Part shown: piece after piece, positions 25,544 to 38,608 of the stretch
Numbering within the stretch: position 1 is the first letter of the stretch
Layout: each line of letters starts with the position of its first letter
From: Perlucidibaca sp.
GTDB taxonomy: Bacteria; Pseudomonadota; Gammaproteobacteria; Pseudomonadales; Moraxellaceae
Length of the DNA stretch: 64,000 bases
Direction: 5' to 3'
Assembly (NCBI GenBank): GCA_023265995.1
Contig: JAHFSA010000001.1
Location: 310,001-374,000, forward strand
The notes under the pieces: generated by a model
Told to the model about the DNA's origin: nothing
What the model saw: only the letters and a program-made list of their open reading frames with translations
The model's database searches: none
Made by a program: the position numbers and the translations under genes

Positions 25544-26619
25544 GCGTTACCTCGAAGAATGGCATTGACGACCAGCGCGGTGGCATCCGGCTTGGCCAGG
25601 GCGCGGGCCTTTTCCGCCATGTCCTGCAAACGCGGGCGATCAAGCAGCTCGCGCAGGGTGTCGGCAAAGGCCGCCGGAGTCAGGTCGCGCTGCTGGAACA
25701 GGCAGGCGGCGCCGACATCGCTGAGGAAACGGGCATTGGCCGTCTGATGGTCATCGACGGCATGCGGGAACGGAATCAGGATGGAGGCCACGCCGGCGGC
25801 GGCGATCTCGCAGACCGTCAGGGCGCCGGCGCGGCAGATGACCAGGTCGGCCCAGTCATAGACCGCGGCCATGTCGTCGATGAAGGGCAGGATTTCGGCC
25901 TCGACACCCAGTCTCTGATACGTGGCAGCGGCCTTGTCGGCGTGCTTGCGACCGGCCTGGTGGCGGATCAGCGGACGCTGCGCCGGATCGAGCGCGGCCA
26001 GCGCCGTCGGCACCAGCTCGTTGAGGGCGACGGCACCCAGGCTGCCACCCATCACGAGCACGCGCAGACGACCCTGACGGGCACCGTAGCGCTGGGCCGG
26101 CAGCGCCAGCGTGGTGATTTCCTCGCGCACCGGGTTGCCCACCCACTCGACCCGCGGCGATGCCGCGAAAGCGCTCGGGTAGGCCTGCAGGATGCGCGTG
26201 GCGAACTTGGCCAGGGCCTTGTTGGTGAAGCCGGCAATGGCATTCTGCTCGTGCACATATAAAGGCAGGCCGGCGAAACGTGCCGCCAGGCCGCCCGGGC
26301 CGGTGACATAGCCACCCAGGCCGATGACGGCATCGGCATCGACCGCCTTGAACACGCGGGTGGCCTTCCAGACAGCGCGCATCAGCTTGACCGGAGCCTG
26401 CAGCAGCGGGCGCAGACCGTTGCCGCGCAGGCCGCCGACATCGAGATAGGTAATGGCGAAACCGGCCTTGGGCACGAGGTCGGCCTCGATGCCGGCACGC
26501 GTGCCGAGCCAGTGGATCTGCACACCCTGGGCCTGCAGCGCGCGCGCCACGGCCAGCGCCGGGAAGACATGCCCGCCGGTGCCGCCGGCCATCACCACCA
26601 CCGATTTAACCAGCGACAT
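25540..26619 (-). CDS. murG: Undecaprenyl-PP-MurNAc-pentapeptide GlcNAc transferase
   Basis: [48 protein letters not shown]. Confidence 0.98.
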
Positions 26620-27807
26620 GCTTGCCTCCTGCGACACGGCGCACGCCACGCTCCTGGACATTGCCGGACTCGGCATCGATGCGCAGCAGCACGGCCAGAA
26701 TGGCAAACATCACGATCAGGCTGGAGCCGCCGTAACTGACCAGCGGCAGCGTCAGGCCCTTGGTCGGGAAGAAACCGATGTTGACGCCGATGTTGATCGA
26801 GGACTGGATGCCGATGACCACGGCCAGGCCGTAGGCGGTGTAGGCCGAGAAATACTGGCCGGCACGTTCGGCGCGCTGGCCGATGCGCATGGCGGCAACC
26901 ACCAGCGCCACCACGGCGGACAGCAGCAGGAGCACGCCCATGAGGCCGAATTCCTCGGCATAGACGGCGAACACGAAATCGGTGTGGGCTTCCGGCAGAT
27001 AGAACAGCTTCTGCACGCTGTGGCCGAGGCCGACGCCGAACCAGTCGCCGCGACCGAAGGCGATCAGGCTCTGCACCAGCTGGTAGCCGGAGCCGTACTG
27101 GTCGGCCCAGGGATTGGTGAAGGCCAGCAGACGCTTCATGCGATAGGGCTCGGCGATCATCACGGCAACGCCCACCACCACCACCGTGATCACCAGACCG
27201 ATATAGAGAGGCAGCGGCGAGCCGGCCAGGAACAGCATGACCATGATGGCGCTGAGAATGACCAGGCTGGCGCCGAAGTCCGGCTCCATGAGCAGCAGGA
27301 AGAGCACGACGCCGACAAAGATCATCGGCTTCATGAAGCCGGAAAGCTTGCTGCGCACCTCTTCCTGGCGGCGCACCAGATAGCCGGCCAGCGCCATGAC
27401 GCCGGCGAACTTCATGATCTCGGACGGCTGCAGCGTGAAGCCGGCAAGACCGATCCAGCGCATGCTGCCGTTGACGCGGCGGCCTATGCCAGGCACCAGC
27501 ACGACCAGGATCAGCACCAGGGCGATCAGGAAGAACTGGTAGCAGTACTGATTCCAGGTCTGCATCGGCACCTGCAGCACCAGGGCGGCGACGAACAGGC
27601 CGATGCCGAGATAGATGAAGTGGCGGATGAAGAAGTAGAAGGGATTGCCGAAGGTTGCATCAGCCACATCCATGGATGCCGAGCCGACCATGACCAAACC
27701 GATGCAGAACAGGAAGCCGGCCGACAGCAGCAGCACCTGACGCTCGGTCAGGGCCTCGATGCTGTCGCGCACCAGGTTCAGCGGCTGGGTCAGGACGGAG
27801 TCGCGCA

Positions 27808-27808
<1 letters not shown>
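26606..27808 (-). CDS. ftsW: Putative lipid II flippase/glycosyltransferase FtsW
   Basis: SEDS-family sequence including KGLTLPLVSYGGSSLIV and NGSMRWIGLAGFTLQPSEIMK. Confidence 0.97.
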
Positions 27809-29178
<1,370 letters not shown>

Positions 29179-30261
29179 TTAACGCAGCTTCAGGGTCGCC
29201 AGACCGAGCAGCACGAGCATGAAACTGATGATCCAGAAGCGCGCCACGACGCGGGTTTCCGGCCAGCCCTTGAGCTCGAAATGATGATGGATGGGTGCCA
29301 TGCGGAAGATGCGCTTGCCGGTCAGCTTGAAGCTGGCCACCTGCAGCATCACCGACACCGTCTCCATGACGAAGACGCCGCACATGATGAAGAGCACGAC
29401 TTCCTGGCGCACGATGACGGCGATGGTGCCGAGCACCGCGCCCAGCGACAGCGCGCCGACATCGCCCATGAAGACCTGTGCCGGATAGGCGTTGAACCAG
29501 AGGAAGCCGAGACCGGCACCGATGATGGCGCCGCAGATGATGATGAGCTCGCCGGAGCCGGCCACGAACGGAATCTGCAGATAGGTCGCGAACTTCACGT
29601 TGCCGGTCAGGTAGGCAAAGATGGCCAGGGCGCCGGCGACCATGACCGTCGGCATGATGGCGAGGCCGTCGAGACCGTCGGTGAGGTTGACGGCATTGCT
29701 GGCGCCGACGATGACGAAGTAGCTGAGCACGATGTAGAACACGCCGAGCGGAATCACCACACCCTTGAAGAAGGGCACGATCAGGCTGGTTTCGATAGGC
29801 GTCTTGGCGGTGTAGAAAAGCACGACCGCGGCGCCGATGCCGCCCACCGACATCCAGAAGTACTTCCAGCGGCTGGGCAGGCCGCGCGGGTTCTTCTCGA
29901 CCACCTTGCGATAGTCATCAACCCAGCCGACCAGGCCGAAGATCACCATCACGCCGAGCACGATCCAGATGTAGAGATTGTTGAGCTTGCCCCAGGCCAG
30001 CGTGCTGACGGCGATGGTGAGCAGGATCAGCGCGCCACCCATGGTCGGCGTGCCGGTCTTGGCCAGATGCGTCTGCGGGCCGTCGTTGCGGATGGCCTGG
30101 CCGAACTTCATCTCCTTGAGCTTGTCGATCAGCGCCGGACCCCACCACAGGGAGAGCGCAAAGGAGGTGGCGATGCTGAGCATGAAACGGAAGGTCAGGT
30201 AGTTGAAGACCCCGAAGCCCTTGTAGTGCTGACCCAGCAGATCGGCAAGCCAAAGCAGCAT
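29179..30261 (-). CDS. mraY: Phospho-N-acetylmuramoyl-pentapeptide-transferase
   Basis: [45 protein letters not shown]. Confidence 0.98.
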   Translation of the reverse strand: MLLWLADLLGQHYKGFGVFNYLTFRFMLSIATSFALSLWWGPALIDKLKEMKFGQAIRNDGPQTHLAKTGTPTMGGALILLTIAVSTLAWGKLNNLYIWIVLGVMVIFGLVGWVDDYRKVVEKNPRGLPSRWKYFWMSVGGIGAAVVLFYTAKTPIETSLIVPFFKGVVIPLGVFYIVLSYFVIVGASNAVNLTDGLDGLAIMPTVMVAGALAIFAYLTGNVKFATYLQIPFVAGSGELIIICGAIIGAGLGFLWFNAYPAQVFMGDVGALSLGAVLGTIAVIVRQEVVLFIMCGVFVMETVSVMLQVASFKLTGKRIFRMAPIHHHFELKGWPETRVVARFWIISFMLVLLGLATLKLR

Positions 30262-30262
30262 G

Positions 30263-31618
30263 TCAGTGCACTCCCTGCTCGCCGGTCAGACCCTGCACGA
30301 CACGCTCCATGCGTGCGCTGCGCGAGCCCTTGACCAGAATGGTGACGACGCCCTGCAGCTCGGCTTCGAGTGCGCGCAGCAGCGCCTGGTGATCCGGAAA
30401 CAGCTGAGTCTGCGGACCGAAGCCGGCGGCGTATTCGGCGCCGTGCTGGCCGGTGGCATAGACCGCATCGATATGCTTCATGTTGGCGTACTCCCCGACT
30501 TCAAGATGACCGGATGCCGTGGCATCCCCGAGCTCGCCCATGTCGCCCAGCACCAGCACCTTGCGGCCGGGCAGCGCCGCCAGCAGATCGATGGCGGCCT
30601 TCATGGAGCTCGGATTGGCGTTGTAGGTGTCATCAATGAGATGACGCCCTGCCCCCAGTGCGTGCAGCACGGTGCGACCGGCGAACGGACGCGTTTTTTC
30701 AAGACCTTCACGAATGCGCGCCAGCGACACGCCACAGGCGTGCGCCAGGCTGGCGGCGGCCAGCGCATTCATGATCTGGTGGCGGCCGAGCAGTTGCAGG
30801 CGCACCGGCAGCGACTGCGTGCCGATGTGCAGGGTGAAGCCGTATTGCGGCATGTCGCCGCAGGCGATATCGCTGGCACGCACATCGGCGTCGCCGCGCT
30901 CGGAGAAAGTCAGCACGCGGCGACCCTGCAGCTGCTGCAGCCAGAGGTCGGCGAAATCGTCATCGAGATTGACCACGGCCACGCCATCATCGGCGAGACC
31001 GTCATAGATCTCGCCCTTGGCGCGGGCAATGCCTTCGCGACTGCCGAAGCCTTCCAGATGAGCCGTGCCGACATTGACGATGACCGCCGCCTGCGGACGC
31101 ACCAGACCGGAGGTATAGGCGATCTCGCCGGCATGGTTGGCGCCGAGTTCGAAGACGCCGAACTGGTGCTTGTCGCGCAGGCGCAGCAGCGTCAGCGGCA
31201 CGCCGATGTCGTTGTTGAGGTTGCCGACGGTGGCCAGCGTCTCGCCCTGCTGTTCGAAGATGCGCGCCGTCATTTCCTTGGTCGAGGTCTTGCCGGCGCT
31301 GCCGGTCATGGCCACGCGCACCAGTTCCGGGAAGCGGGCACGCCAGGCCGCGGCGACCTGACCCAAAGCCTGATGGCAGTCGCTGACGATGATCTGCGGA
31401 ATGCCGGCCGCCGGATCCATGCGCGACACGATGGCTGCGATGGCGCCGCGATCGGCGGCCTGCAGCAACAGCGCATTGGCGTCGAAATTGGGGCCGGACA
31501 GAGCGATGAAGACATCGCCGGCCGCCAGCGTGCGGGTATCGGTGGAGAAGCTGCCGACATCGGCATCCAGACCGATCAGCTCGCCAGAAACCACCTGCGC
31601 GATCTCGGACAGTCTCAT
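30263..31618 (-). CDS. murF: UDP-MurNAc-tripeptide--D-alanyl-D-alanine ligase
   Basis: [38 protein letters not shown]. Confidence 0.97.
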   Translation of the reverse strand: MRLSEIAQVVSGELIGLDADVGSFSTDTRTLAAGDVFIALSGPNFDANALLLQAADRGAIAAIVSRMDPAAGIPQIIVSDCHQALGQVAAAWRARFPELVRVAMTGSAGKTSTKEMTARIFEQQGETLATVGNLNNDIGVPLTLLRLRDKHQFGVFELGANHAGEIAYTSGLVRPQAAVIVNVGTAHLEGFGSREGIARAKGEIYDGLADDGVAVVNLDDDFADLWLQQLQGRRVLTFSERGDADVRASDIACGDMPQYGFTLHIGTQSLPVRLQLLGRHQIMNALAAASLAHACGVSLARIREGLEKTRPFAGRTVLHALGAGRHLIDDTYNANPSSMKAAIDLLAALPGRKVLVLGDMGELGDATASGHLEVGEYANMKHIDAVYATGQHGAEYAAGFGPQTQLFPDHQALLRALEAELQGVVTILVKGSRSARMERVVQGLTGEQGVH

Positions 31619-33090
31619 GCCCGTCTCCTTGCGCTCAGCGCCTGCTGGACTTGTTCGACATCATTGAAGGGATAGCGAACGCCCATGATTTCCTGATAGG
31701 TCTCGTGGCCCTTGCCGGCGATCAGCACGACATCATCGGCGGCGGCGTGCCGCAGGGCGTATTGAATGGCTTCGGCGCGATCGGCGATGACCGTGACCTC
31801 GACCCCGGCGGCAATGCCGCTGCGGACGTGATCGAGAATGGCCTGCGGGGCCTCCTCGCGCGGATTGTCCGTGGTCAGCACCACGACATCGGCAAGCTCG
31901 CCGGCGATGCGTCCCATTTGCGGGCGCTTGCCGGTGTCACGACCGCCGCCGCAGCCGAACAGGCACCAGAGGCGGCCGACGGTGTGTTCACGCGCGGCCT
32001 TGAGCGCCTGTTCGAGGGCATCCGGGGTGTGGGCGTAATCGACCACCGCCAGCGCCGAGTCGGCCTCGCGCAGGCACTGCATGCGACCGGCCACCGGCTG
32101 CACCTGACCCAATGCCGTCACCGACTCGTCGAGGCTGTAGCCCAGGCTCAGCAGACCGCCGAGCACGGCCAGCAGATTGCTGGCATTGAAGCGACCAAGC
32201 AGCGGACTGCGCAGCACGGCCGGACCCTGCGGCGTGCGCAGCTGCAGCACCAGACCGGCCAGCGAAGGCTGCACCGACTCGGCCACCAGCTCGGCATTGC
32301 TGCCGGCATCCAGGCTGTAGCGCAGACAGGCCACTTCCGGCGCCAGCAGCGCGCGGTAGCCCTCGCCCTGCGGGTCATCGACATTGATGACGGCGGCGCG
32401 CAGGCCCGGCCACTGGAACAGGCGGCCCTTGGCGGCGGCATAGCTGTCCATGTCGCCGTGGTAATCGAGATGATCGCGCGTCAGGTTGGTGAACAGCGCG
32501 GTATGAATGCGGGTGCCGACCATGCGGCCCTGCTCGAGGCCGTGCGAGCTGGCCTCCATGGCGACCAGATCGGCGCCGGCAGCGCGGAAACCGGCGAGCA
32601 GACCCTGCAGCTGCAGCGGATCGGGCGTGGTGAACTGCGACGGATGCAGCTCGCCGTAGAAACCGTTGCCGAGCGTGCCGATGACGGCGGCGCGACGACC
32701 GAGCTGCTCGCTGGCGCCGGCGATCAGGTTGGCGATGCTGGTCTTGCCATTGGTGCCGGTCACCGCGGTGACGGTCATGGCATGCGACGGCTCGCCATGC
32801 AGACGCGAGGCGATGTTGCCCAGCTCCATGGCGAGATCGGCGATCACCAGCACCGGCACGCCATCAATGCTGCGATGCGACTGCCAGTCGCCGCCGGCCT
32901 CGGCCAGCACGGCGACGGCGCCGGCGGCGATGGCGGCCGGGATGTGCTTGCGGGCATCGTGCTGAATGCCGGCGAGCGCCACGAAGGCCTGGCCGGGTTC
33001 GATCTGACGCGAGTCACCGACGAGACCGCTCACCGGCAGGTCGGCCCACTCGGCGGGAGTCTGCGGCCACAGCGTGCGCAAGGTCAGCAT
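31615..33090 (-). CDS. murE: UDP-MurNAc-tripeptide synthetase (MurE)
   Basis: TGTNGKTSIANLI, VDYAHTPDALEQAL, TTDNPREEAPQAI (DNPR meso-DAP motif), GKGHETYQ. Confidence 0.97.
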   Translation of the reverse strand: MLTLRTLWPQTPAEWADLPVSGLVGDSRQIEPGQAFVALAGIQHDARKHIPAAIAAGAVAVLAEAGGDWQSHRSIDGVPVLVIADLAMELGNIASRLHGEPSHAMTVTAVTGTNGKTSIANLIAGASEQLGRRAAVIGTLGNGFYGELHPSQFTTPDPLQLQGLLAGFRAAGADLVAMEASSHGLEQGRMVGTRIHTALFTNLTRDHLDYHGDMDSYAAAKGRLFQWPGLRAAVINVDDPQGEGYRALLAPEVACLRYSLDAGSNAELVAESVQPSLAGLVLQLRTPQGPAVLRSPLLGRFNASNLLAVLGGLLSLGYSLDESVTALGQVQPVAGRMQCLREADSALAVVDYAHTPDALEQALKAAREHTVGRLWCLFGCGGGRDTGKRPQMGRIAGELADVVVLTTDNPREEAPQAILDHVRSGIAAGVEVTVIADRAEAIQYALRHAAADDVVLIAGKGHETYQEIMGVRYPFNDVEQVQQALSARRRA

Positions 33091-33091
33091 G

Positions 33092-34834
33092 TCAGCCCTC
33101 CCTGCCGTTGTGAGCCCAGGTCGCCGGGTGCGGCAGACGATGCTGCTCGGCCAGGCGCTCGGCGCTGCGATCGGGTTCGATGTTCATCAGGCGCAGCGTG
33201 TCCGACATCATGCGCGAGAACACCGGCGCGGCAGCCAGGCCGCCGTAGTAGCCGCCCTGACGCGGGTTGTCGATGACCACGATGGTGACCACGCGCGGCG
33301 CGCTGGCCGGCGCCATGCCGGCGAACAACGACATGTACTGGTCGCTGGCATAGCCGCCACCCTGGGCCTTGTGCGCGGTGCCGGTCTTGCCGGCAATGCG
33401 GTAGCCCGGCACGGCAGCGCGCAGCGCCGTGCCTTCCTGGCTGACCACGGTTTCCATCATCGGAATCAGGCTGCGCGCGATCTTCTCGTCGAGCACGCGC
33501 TTGCCCGGCACCGGACCATCGACACGCAGGAAGCTGACCGGACGCTCGATGCCGCCGGCGGCGATGGCGGCGTAGGCACGCGCCATCTGCAGCGCGGTCA
33601 CGGTAATGCCGTAACCGTAGGACATGGTGGCGACTTCGACCGGGTTCCAGCGGTTCGACGGCTGCAGGCGGCCGGCGCTCTCGCCCGGGAAACCGCTGCC
33701 GGTGCGCTCGCCGAAGCCGAGACGCTGATGCATGTGCGGCAGCGTGTCGCGCGGCAGCGACATGGCGATCTGCGCCGACGCCACGTTGCTCGACTTGGTG
33801 AGAATGGTCGGCAGGTCGATGACGCCATAGTTCTCGTGGTCGCGAATGAGCTTGTTGACCACCCGGTAGGTGCCCGGATTGGTGTTGAACATGCTGCGCG
33901 GCGAATACTTGCCGCTTTCCAGGGCCGCCGCCAGCGTGAACGGCTTCATGGTCGAGCCTGGCTCGAACATGTCGATGACGGCGCGGTTGCGCAGCGCATT
34001 GGTGGTCAGATGCGTGCGGTTGTTCGGGTTGTAGGACGGCAGGTTGGCCATGGCCAGCACTTCGCCGGTCTGCACATCCAGCGACACCAGGGCGCCAGCG
34101 ACGGCATCATGCTCGGCCACGCCGCGCGCCAGCTCGCGATAGGCGGCGTACTGCACGCGCGAATCGAAGCTGAGCACGACATCCTTGCCCGGGCGCGCGG
34201 CCTTGACCAGCGACACATCCTGGACTCGGTGGCCCTTGAGGTCCTTGACCACGCGCTTGATGCCGGCGACACCGGCAAGCTGGTCATCCAGGGCCAGTTC
34301 CAGACCTTCCTTGCCGTGATCGTCGAGATCGGTGAAGCCCAGCAGGTGCGCGGTCGCCTCGGCTTCCGGATAGAAGCGGCGATACTCGGTCATGCCGTAG
34401 ACGCCGGGGAAGTCGTGGGCCAGAACGGCCTCGGCCACCTGCGGCGCGAGCAGACGCTTGATATAGATGAAGCCCTTCTTGCGGTTGTGCTGCACGCGCT
34501 GCGCCAGATCGGACGGATTCAGCGCCAGCGCATGCGCCAGTGCCGACAGATCGGTGCCGGCGGCCAGCGCCTGACGCGGATTCATCCAGATCGAGGTCAC
34601 CGGCGTGCTCACCGCCAGCGGCGCGCCGTTGCGATCGCGGATCATGCCGCGCATGGCCACGATGGGCTCGGTGCGCATCATGCGGGCATCGCCCTGGGCG
34701 CGCAGGAAATCACTGTCGACCACGGTCAGATAGCCGGCGCGCAGGGCCAGGCCGGAGAACAGCAGACCGAGAATGCCGATCACCACATGGTGGCGGCCGG
34801 CGTAGCGCAGGGCGTCAGGCTTGGCGGTCTTCAT
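33092..34834 (-). CDS. ftsI: Septal peptidoglycan transpeptidase (PBP3)
   Basis: EPGSTMKPF (SxxK), SSN motif, AGKTGTAHKAQGGGY (KTGT). Confidence 0.97.
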   Translation of the reverse strand: MKTAKPDALRYAGRHHVVIGILGLLFSGLALRAGYLTVVDSDFLRAQGDARMMRTEPIVAMRGMIRDRNGAPLAVSTPVTSIWMNPRQALAAGTDLSALAHALALNPSDLAQRVQHNRKKGFIYIKRLLAPQVAEAVLAHDFPGVYGMTEYRRFYPEAEATAHLLGFTDLDDHGKEGLELALDDQLAGVAGIKRVVKDLKGHRVQDVSLVKAARPGKDVVLSFDSRVQYAAYRELARGVAEHDAVAGALVSLDVQTGEVLAMANLPSYNPNNRTHLTTNALRNRAVIDMFEPGSTMKPFTLAAALESGKYSPRSMFNTNPGTYRVVNKLIRDHENYGVIDLPTILTKSSNVASAQIAMSLPRDTLPHMHQRLGFGERTGSGFPGESAGRLQPSNRWNPVEVATMSYGYGITVTALQMARAYAAIAAGGIERPVSFLRVDGPVPGKRVLDEKIARSLIPMMETVVSQEGTALRAAVPGYRIAGKTGTAHKAQGGGYASDQYMSLFAGMAPASAPRVVTIVVIDNPRQGGYYGGLAAAPVFSRMMSDTLRLMNIEPDRSAERLAEQHRLPHPATWAHNGREG

Positions 34835-35142
34835 GGCCGCACCATCATGACTTCATGCGGGGCCGGCGAGCGCATGCCCATCTCGTCCACCGCGACCTTG
34901 CCGATGCGCCCGTAGGCACCCCAGGCCTGCTGCTCGAGCAGCAACTGACCCCACTCCACTTCGAGATGATCGCGCTCTTCCTGCAACGTCTGCAGCTGCG
35001 CCAGATTGAGGCGCGACTTGTGCACGCTGTAGGCCACCGCCACCGACGACGCCACCAGCGCCAGCGCGATGGCGGCCGTCTGCCAGATCACCGGCTGCTG
35101 CAGCGTGTGGCGCAGGGCGCTGAGGCGCGTGATCCAGATCAT
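34831..35142 (-). CDS. ftsL: Cell division protein FtsL
   Basis: Small single-TM protein with coiled coil between ftsI and rsmH. Confidence 0.9.
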   Translation of the reverse strand: MIWITRLSALRHTLQQPVIWQTAAIALALVASSVAVAYSVHKSRLNLAQLQTLQEERDHLEVEWGQLLLEQQAWGAYGRIGKVAVDEMGMRSPAPHEVMMVRP

Positions 35143-36080
35143 GCTGCCACCTCGAGGCGCTCGGCGACGCGCAGACGGGCGCTGCGTGCACGCGGATTGC
35201 GGTCGACTTCGGCGGCGCTCGGCTCGATGGCCTTGCCCACCTTCTTCAGCTGCGGCTTGAGCTGCTGCCAGGTCACCGGCAGTCCGGGCGGGAAATCATC
35301 GCCCTTGACCTCGCGCTGGATGAACTGCTTGACGATGCGGTCTTCCAGCGAATGAAAGCTGATGACGGCGAGACGGCCACCCGGGGTCAGCACCCGCAGA
35401 CTCTGCGCCAGGAAATCCTCGAGATCGCCGAGCTCGCGGTTCACCGCGATGCGGATGGCCTGGAAGCTGCGCGTGGCCGGATGCTTGTGCTTTTCCCAGG
35501 ACGGATGCGCGGCGGACACCAGTTCGGCGAGCTGACGCGTGCGCGTGATCGGCTCGCGGGCACGGGCGGCCACCAGAGCGCGCGCGATGCGGCGGGAAAA
35601 GCGCTCTTCGCCATACTTGTGCAGGACATCGGCGAGATCGCTTTCGCTCACCGATGCCAGCCAGACGGCTGCGCTCTGGCCGCGCGTGGGATCCATGCGC
35701 ATGTCGAGCGGGCCGTCATTCATGAAGCTGAAGCCGCGCTCGGCATCATCGAGCTGCGGCGAGGACACACCGAGGTCGGCGAGAATGCCGGCGATCTGGC
35801 CGGTCAGCCCGCGCGCCTCGATCTGCGCAGACAGCGCGGCAAAGGAATCATGCACGATGCTGAAACGGGGATCGGCGACCGCCAGGGCCTCGCCGGCAGC
35901 GATCGCCAGCGGATCCTTGTCGAAACCGATGACGCGCGCCTTGGGGCCGAGTTCGGCGAGCAGGCGACGGGTATGACCGCCGCGACCGAAAGTGGCGTCG
36001 ACATAGCAGCCCTGGCGATCACCAAGTACGGCGTCGACCGTTTCTTCGCAAAGGACGGTAAGGTGCTGGAAGCCAGTCAT
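35139..36080 (-). CDS. rsmH: 16S rRNA m4C1402 methyltransferase
   Basis: HLTVLCEETVDAVLGDRQGCYVDATFGRGGHTR, GFDKDPLA, DLGVSSPQLDDAERGFSF. Confidence 0.97.
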   Translation of the reverse strand: MTGFQHLTVLCEETVDAVLGDRQGCYVDATFGRGGHTRRLLAELGPKARVIGFDKDPLAIAAGEALAVADPRFSIVHDSFAALSAQIEARGLTGQIAGILADLGVSSPQLDDAERGFSFMNDGPLDMRMDPTRGQSAAVWLASVSESDLADVLHKYGEERFSRRIARALVAARAREPITRTRQLAELVSAAHPSWEKHKHPATRSFQAIRIAVNRELGDLEDFLAQSLRVLTPGGRLAVISFHSLEDRIVKQFIQREVKGDDFPPGLPVTWQQLKPQLKKVGKAIEPSAAEVDRNPRARSARLRVAERLEVAA

Positions 36081-36082
36081 CG

Positions 36083-36538
36083 TCAGAGCGCCAGGGTATC
36101 GATCGCTTGCGCGAGTTCAGCCGAGGAGAAGTCGGCCGCCAATATCTGGGCCTGGAGTGCGTCCCAGGTCGCTTTGTGCCAGATTTCGCACTTCTTGCCC
36201 TGGCCGGTCAGCACCACACTCTTGTCGAGATGGGCAAACTGGCGCAGTTCAGGGCTGACCAGGAAACGGCCGGCGCTGTCGAGATTGATTTCGGTGGCAT
36301 AGCCGAGAATGCGGCGCTTGAGCAGAGCGATTGCCGGATTGGCGCCCGGCAGCGCATTGAAGCGGGCCTCGATGGCTTCCCACTCGGTCAGCGGGTAGAG
36401 CACGAGGCAAGGTTCGCGCAGGTCGACGGTCAGGACAAACTTGCCCTGACATTCAGCCAGGACGCGTTCGTGGTAGCGGGTCGGCAAGCCGATACGCCCC
36501 TTCGCATCCATGGTCAATTCGTCGTAGCCACGAAACAT
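36083..36538 (-). CDS. mraZ: Transcriptional regulator MraZ
   Basis: MFRGYDELTMDAKGRIGLPTRYHE; C-terminal second SpoVT/AbrB-like repeat. Confidence 0.97.
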   Translation of the reverse strand: MFRGYDELTMDAKGRIGLPTRYHERVLAECQGKFVLTVDLREPCLVLYPLTEWEAIEARFNALPGANPAIALLKRRILGYATEINLDSAGRFLVSPELRQFAHLDKSVVLTGQGKKCEIWHKATWDALQAQILAADFSSAELAQAIDTLAL

Positions 36539-36575
36539 GTTTTTTGCTTCCTAAGGAGGGGTGATTTTCCAGAAA

Positions 36576-36601
36576 ACACCACAAACCCACACTTTCCCCC
36601 A
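36576..36601 (-). promoter_or_regulatory. Candidate MraZ operator boxes, three direct repeats at 10-bp spacing
   Basis: On minus strand: TGGGGG (36601-36596), TGTGGG (36591-36586), TGGTGT (36581-36576), each offset by 10 nt. Confidence 0.65.
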
Positions 36602-36612
36602 CCATGGAAGCA

Positions 36613-36641
36613 AATATAGGGAGACGCCGCGACAGCGTCAA
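36613..36641 (-). promoter_or_regulatory. Sigma70-type promoter for the mraZ/dcw operon
   Basis: Minus strand TTGACG - 17 nt - TATATT. Confidence 0.75.
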
Positions 36642-36680
36642 GGTCGAAGCAAGCGGTTATAAGTCTTTATTAGTCTTTAT

Positions 36681-36749
36681 AAATCAATGACTTGAAAATC
36701 AAGCCGCAAAGCGGATCGAAAGTCGGCGTCATTTAAAATCAATGACTTG
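36681..36749. repeat. Direct repeat pair aaatcaatgacttg
   Basis: Exact 14-bp copies at 36681-36694 and 36736-36749 (55-bp period). Confidence 0.85.
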
Positions 36750-36772
36750 CAGAACAGACCTAATCTGCAAGT
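36745..36772. repeat. Perfect 8-bp inverted repeat acttgcag-N12-ctgcaagt
   Basis: Read directly in an AT-rich intergenic region. Confidence 0.8.
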
Positions 36773-36848
36773 TACGACATCTAAAGTGCTAGAATTTTTC
36801 GCTATATGCGAAAAGCCCATACGAACCTTAGACATTATGGGAATGGGT

Positions 36849-37214
<366 letters not shown>

Positions 37215-37246
37215 GGCGCGGAGCTTACGGGCCGCAGCCCGCGAAC

Positions 37247-38113
37247 TCAAGCCGAATCTTCCGCCCGCGCCTGATCGCGCAGCTGCTGCGCCAGGTCATA
37301 GAGCGCGTTCTTCTTCAGTCCGAGCAGCTCGGCGGCCAGCCCGGCCGCCTGCTTGACCGGCAGTTCGCGCACCAGCACCCGCAGAATGTCCTCGGCCGAC
37401 AGCGCCCGCGCATCCTGCACCTCGCGCTCGGGCGCCCCCGCCACCACCAGCACGATCTCGCCGCGCTGCTGATCCGTATCCGCCAGCACCCAGGCGGCAA
37501 GCTCGCCGAGCGGCGCACGCCGCACCGTCTCGAAGGTCTTGGTCAGCTCGCGCGCCAGCGTCGCCAGCCGGGCCTCGCCCCAGATCGCCGCCATGTCCGC
37601 CAGGGTTTCGGCAATCCGGTGCGGCGCCTCATAGAAGATCAGGGTATGCGGCAGCTCGGCCAGGGCACGCAGGCGCGCCTGGCGCGGACCCGCCTTGGCG
37701 GCCAGGAAGCCCTCGAAATGGAAACGGTCCGAGGCCAGGCCGGCGGCACTGAGGGCCGCGATGGCCGCACAGGGGCCCGGCACCGGCACCACCTTGATGC
37801 CGGCATCGTGGGCGGCCGCGATCAGACGGTAGCCGGGATCGCTGATCAGCGGCGTGCCGGCATCGGACACCAGCGCCAGCGTCTCGCCAGCCTCCAGGCG
37901 CCGGATCAGGCCGGGCACGCGCTCGCTTTCATTGTGGTCATGCACGGCCAGCAAGGGCACGTTGAGACCGAACTGCTGCAGCAACCGCCCGGAGTGACGC
38001 GTATCCTCGGCCGCCACCTGATCCACCGAGCCCAGCACGGCACGGGCGCGCGGACTGAAATCATCGAGATGCCCGATCGGCGTGGCGACCACATAAAGCG
38101 TACCCGTAGGCAT
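37247..38113 (-). CDS. rsmI: 16S rRNA (cytidine-1402-2'-O)-methyltransferase
   Basis: [42 protein letters not shown]. Confidence 0.97.
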   Translation of the reverse strand: MPTGTLYVVATPIGHLDDFSPRARAVLGSVDQVAAEDTRHSGRLLQQFGLNVPLLAVHDHNESERVPGLIRRLEAGETLALVSDAGTPLISDPGYRLIAAAHDAGIKVVPVPGPCAAIAALSAAGLASDRFHFEGFLAAKAGPRQARLRALAELPHTLIFYEAPHRIAETLADMAAIWGEARLATLARELTKTFETVRRAPLGELAAWVLADTDQQRGEIVLVVAGAPEREVQDARALSAEDILRVLVRELPVKQAAGLAAELLGLKKNALYDLAQQLRDQARAEDSA

Positions 38114-38195
38114 GAAACCGTCCTGCTCGGCTGAATGGCGAAAGCGCCGCAGAGAGTCTATCTCTTCTTGTCGACAGCCACAGCGGGAGATGGAC

Positions 38196-38600
38196 ATGCC
38201 GGGTCAGCACAGACAGCAGCCGTTGCGCGCAGGTTCGCCCAGTCAGTTGCGCGGCCGCGAGGCCGAAGACGAAGCCCTGCGCCTGCTGCTGCGCGCCGGG
38301 CACGAACTCATACAACGCAACTTTCACTGTCGCATGGGCGAGATCGACTTGATAACCTTGTCGCCCCGGCGGGTCCTGGTCTTTACCGAGGTGCGCTGGC
38401 GCACCCGCGACGACTATGGCGGCGCAGCAGCCTCGATCGGCATCACCAAGATTCGTCGCCTGCTGGCCACGGCAAGCATCTTTCTCTGCCGTTATCCGGT
38501 AAACCGGATCCATCCCGTGCGGTTTGATGTTATAGCCCTTGGCGGCCATCCTCCGGACTGGCAGCTGAACTGGATCAAGGGAGCTTTCGACTCCCGCTAG
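38196..38600 (+). CDS. yraN: YraN/UPF0102 endonuclease-fold protein
   Basis: [35 protein letters not shown]...VFTEVRWR. Confidence 0.93.
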   Translation: MPGQHRQQPLRAGSPSQLRGREAEDEALRLLLRAGHELIQRNFHCRMGEIDLITLSPRRVLVFTEVRWRTRDDYGGAAASIGITKIRRLLATASIFLCRYPVNRIHPVRFDVIALGGHPPDWQLNWIKGAFDSR

Positions 38601-38608
38601 GACGTTTT

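Noticed and set aside
31651-33276. 541-aa plus-strand ORF and similar long plus-strand ORFs through the dcw cluster (e.g. 33074..34915, 24248..25747)
   Set aside because: All antisense to conserved mur/fts genes and compositionally spurious.
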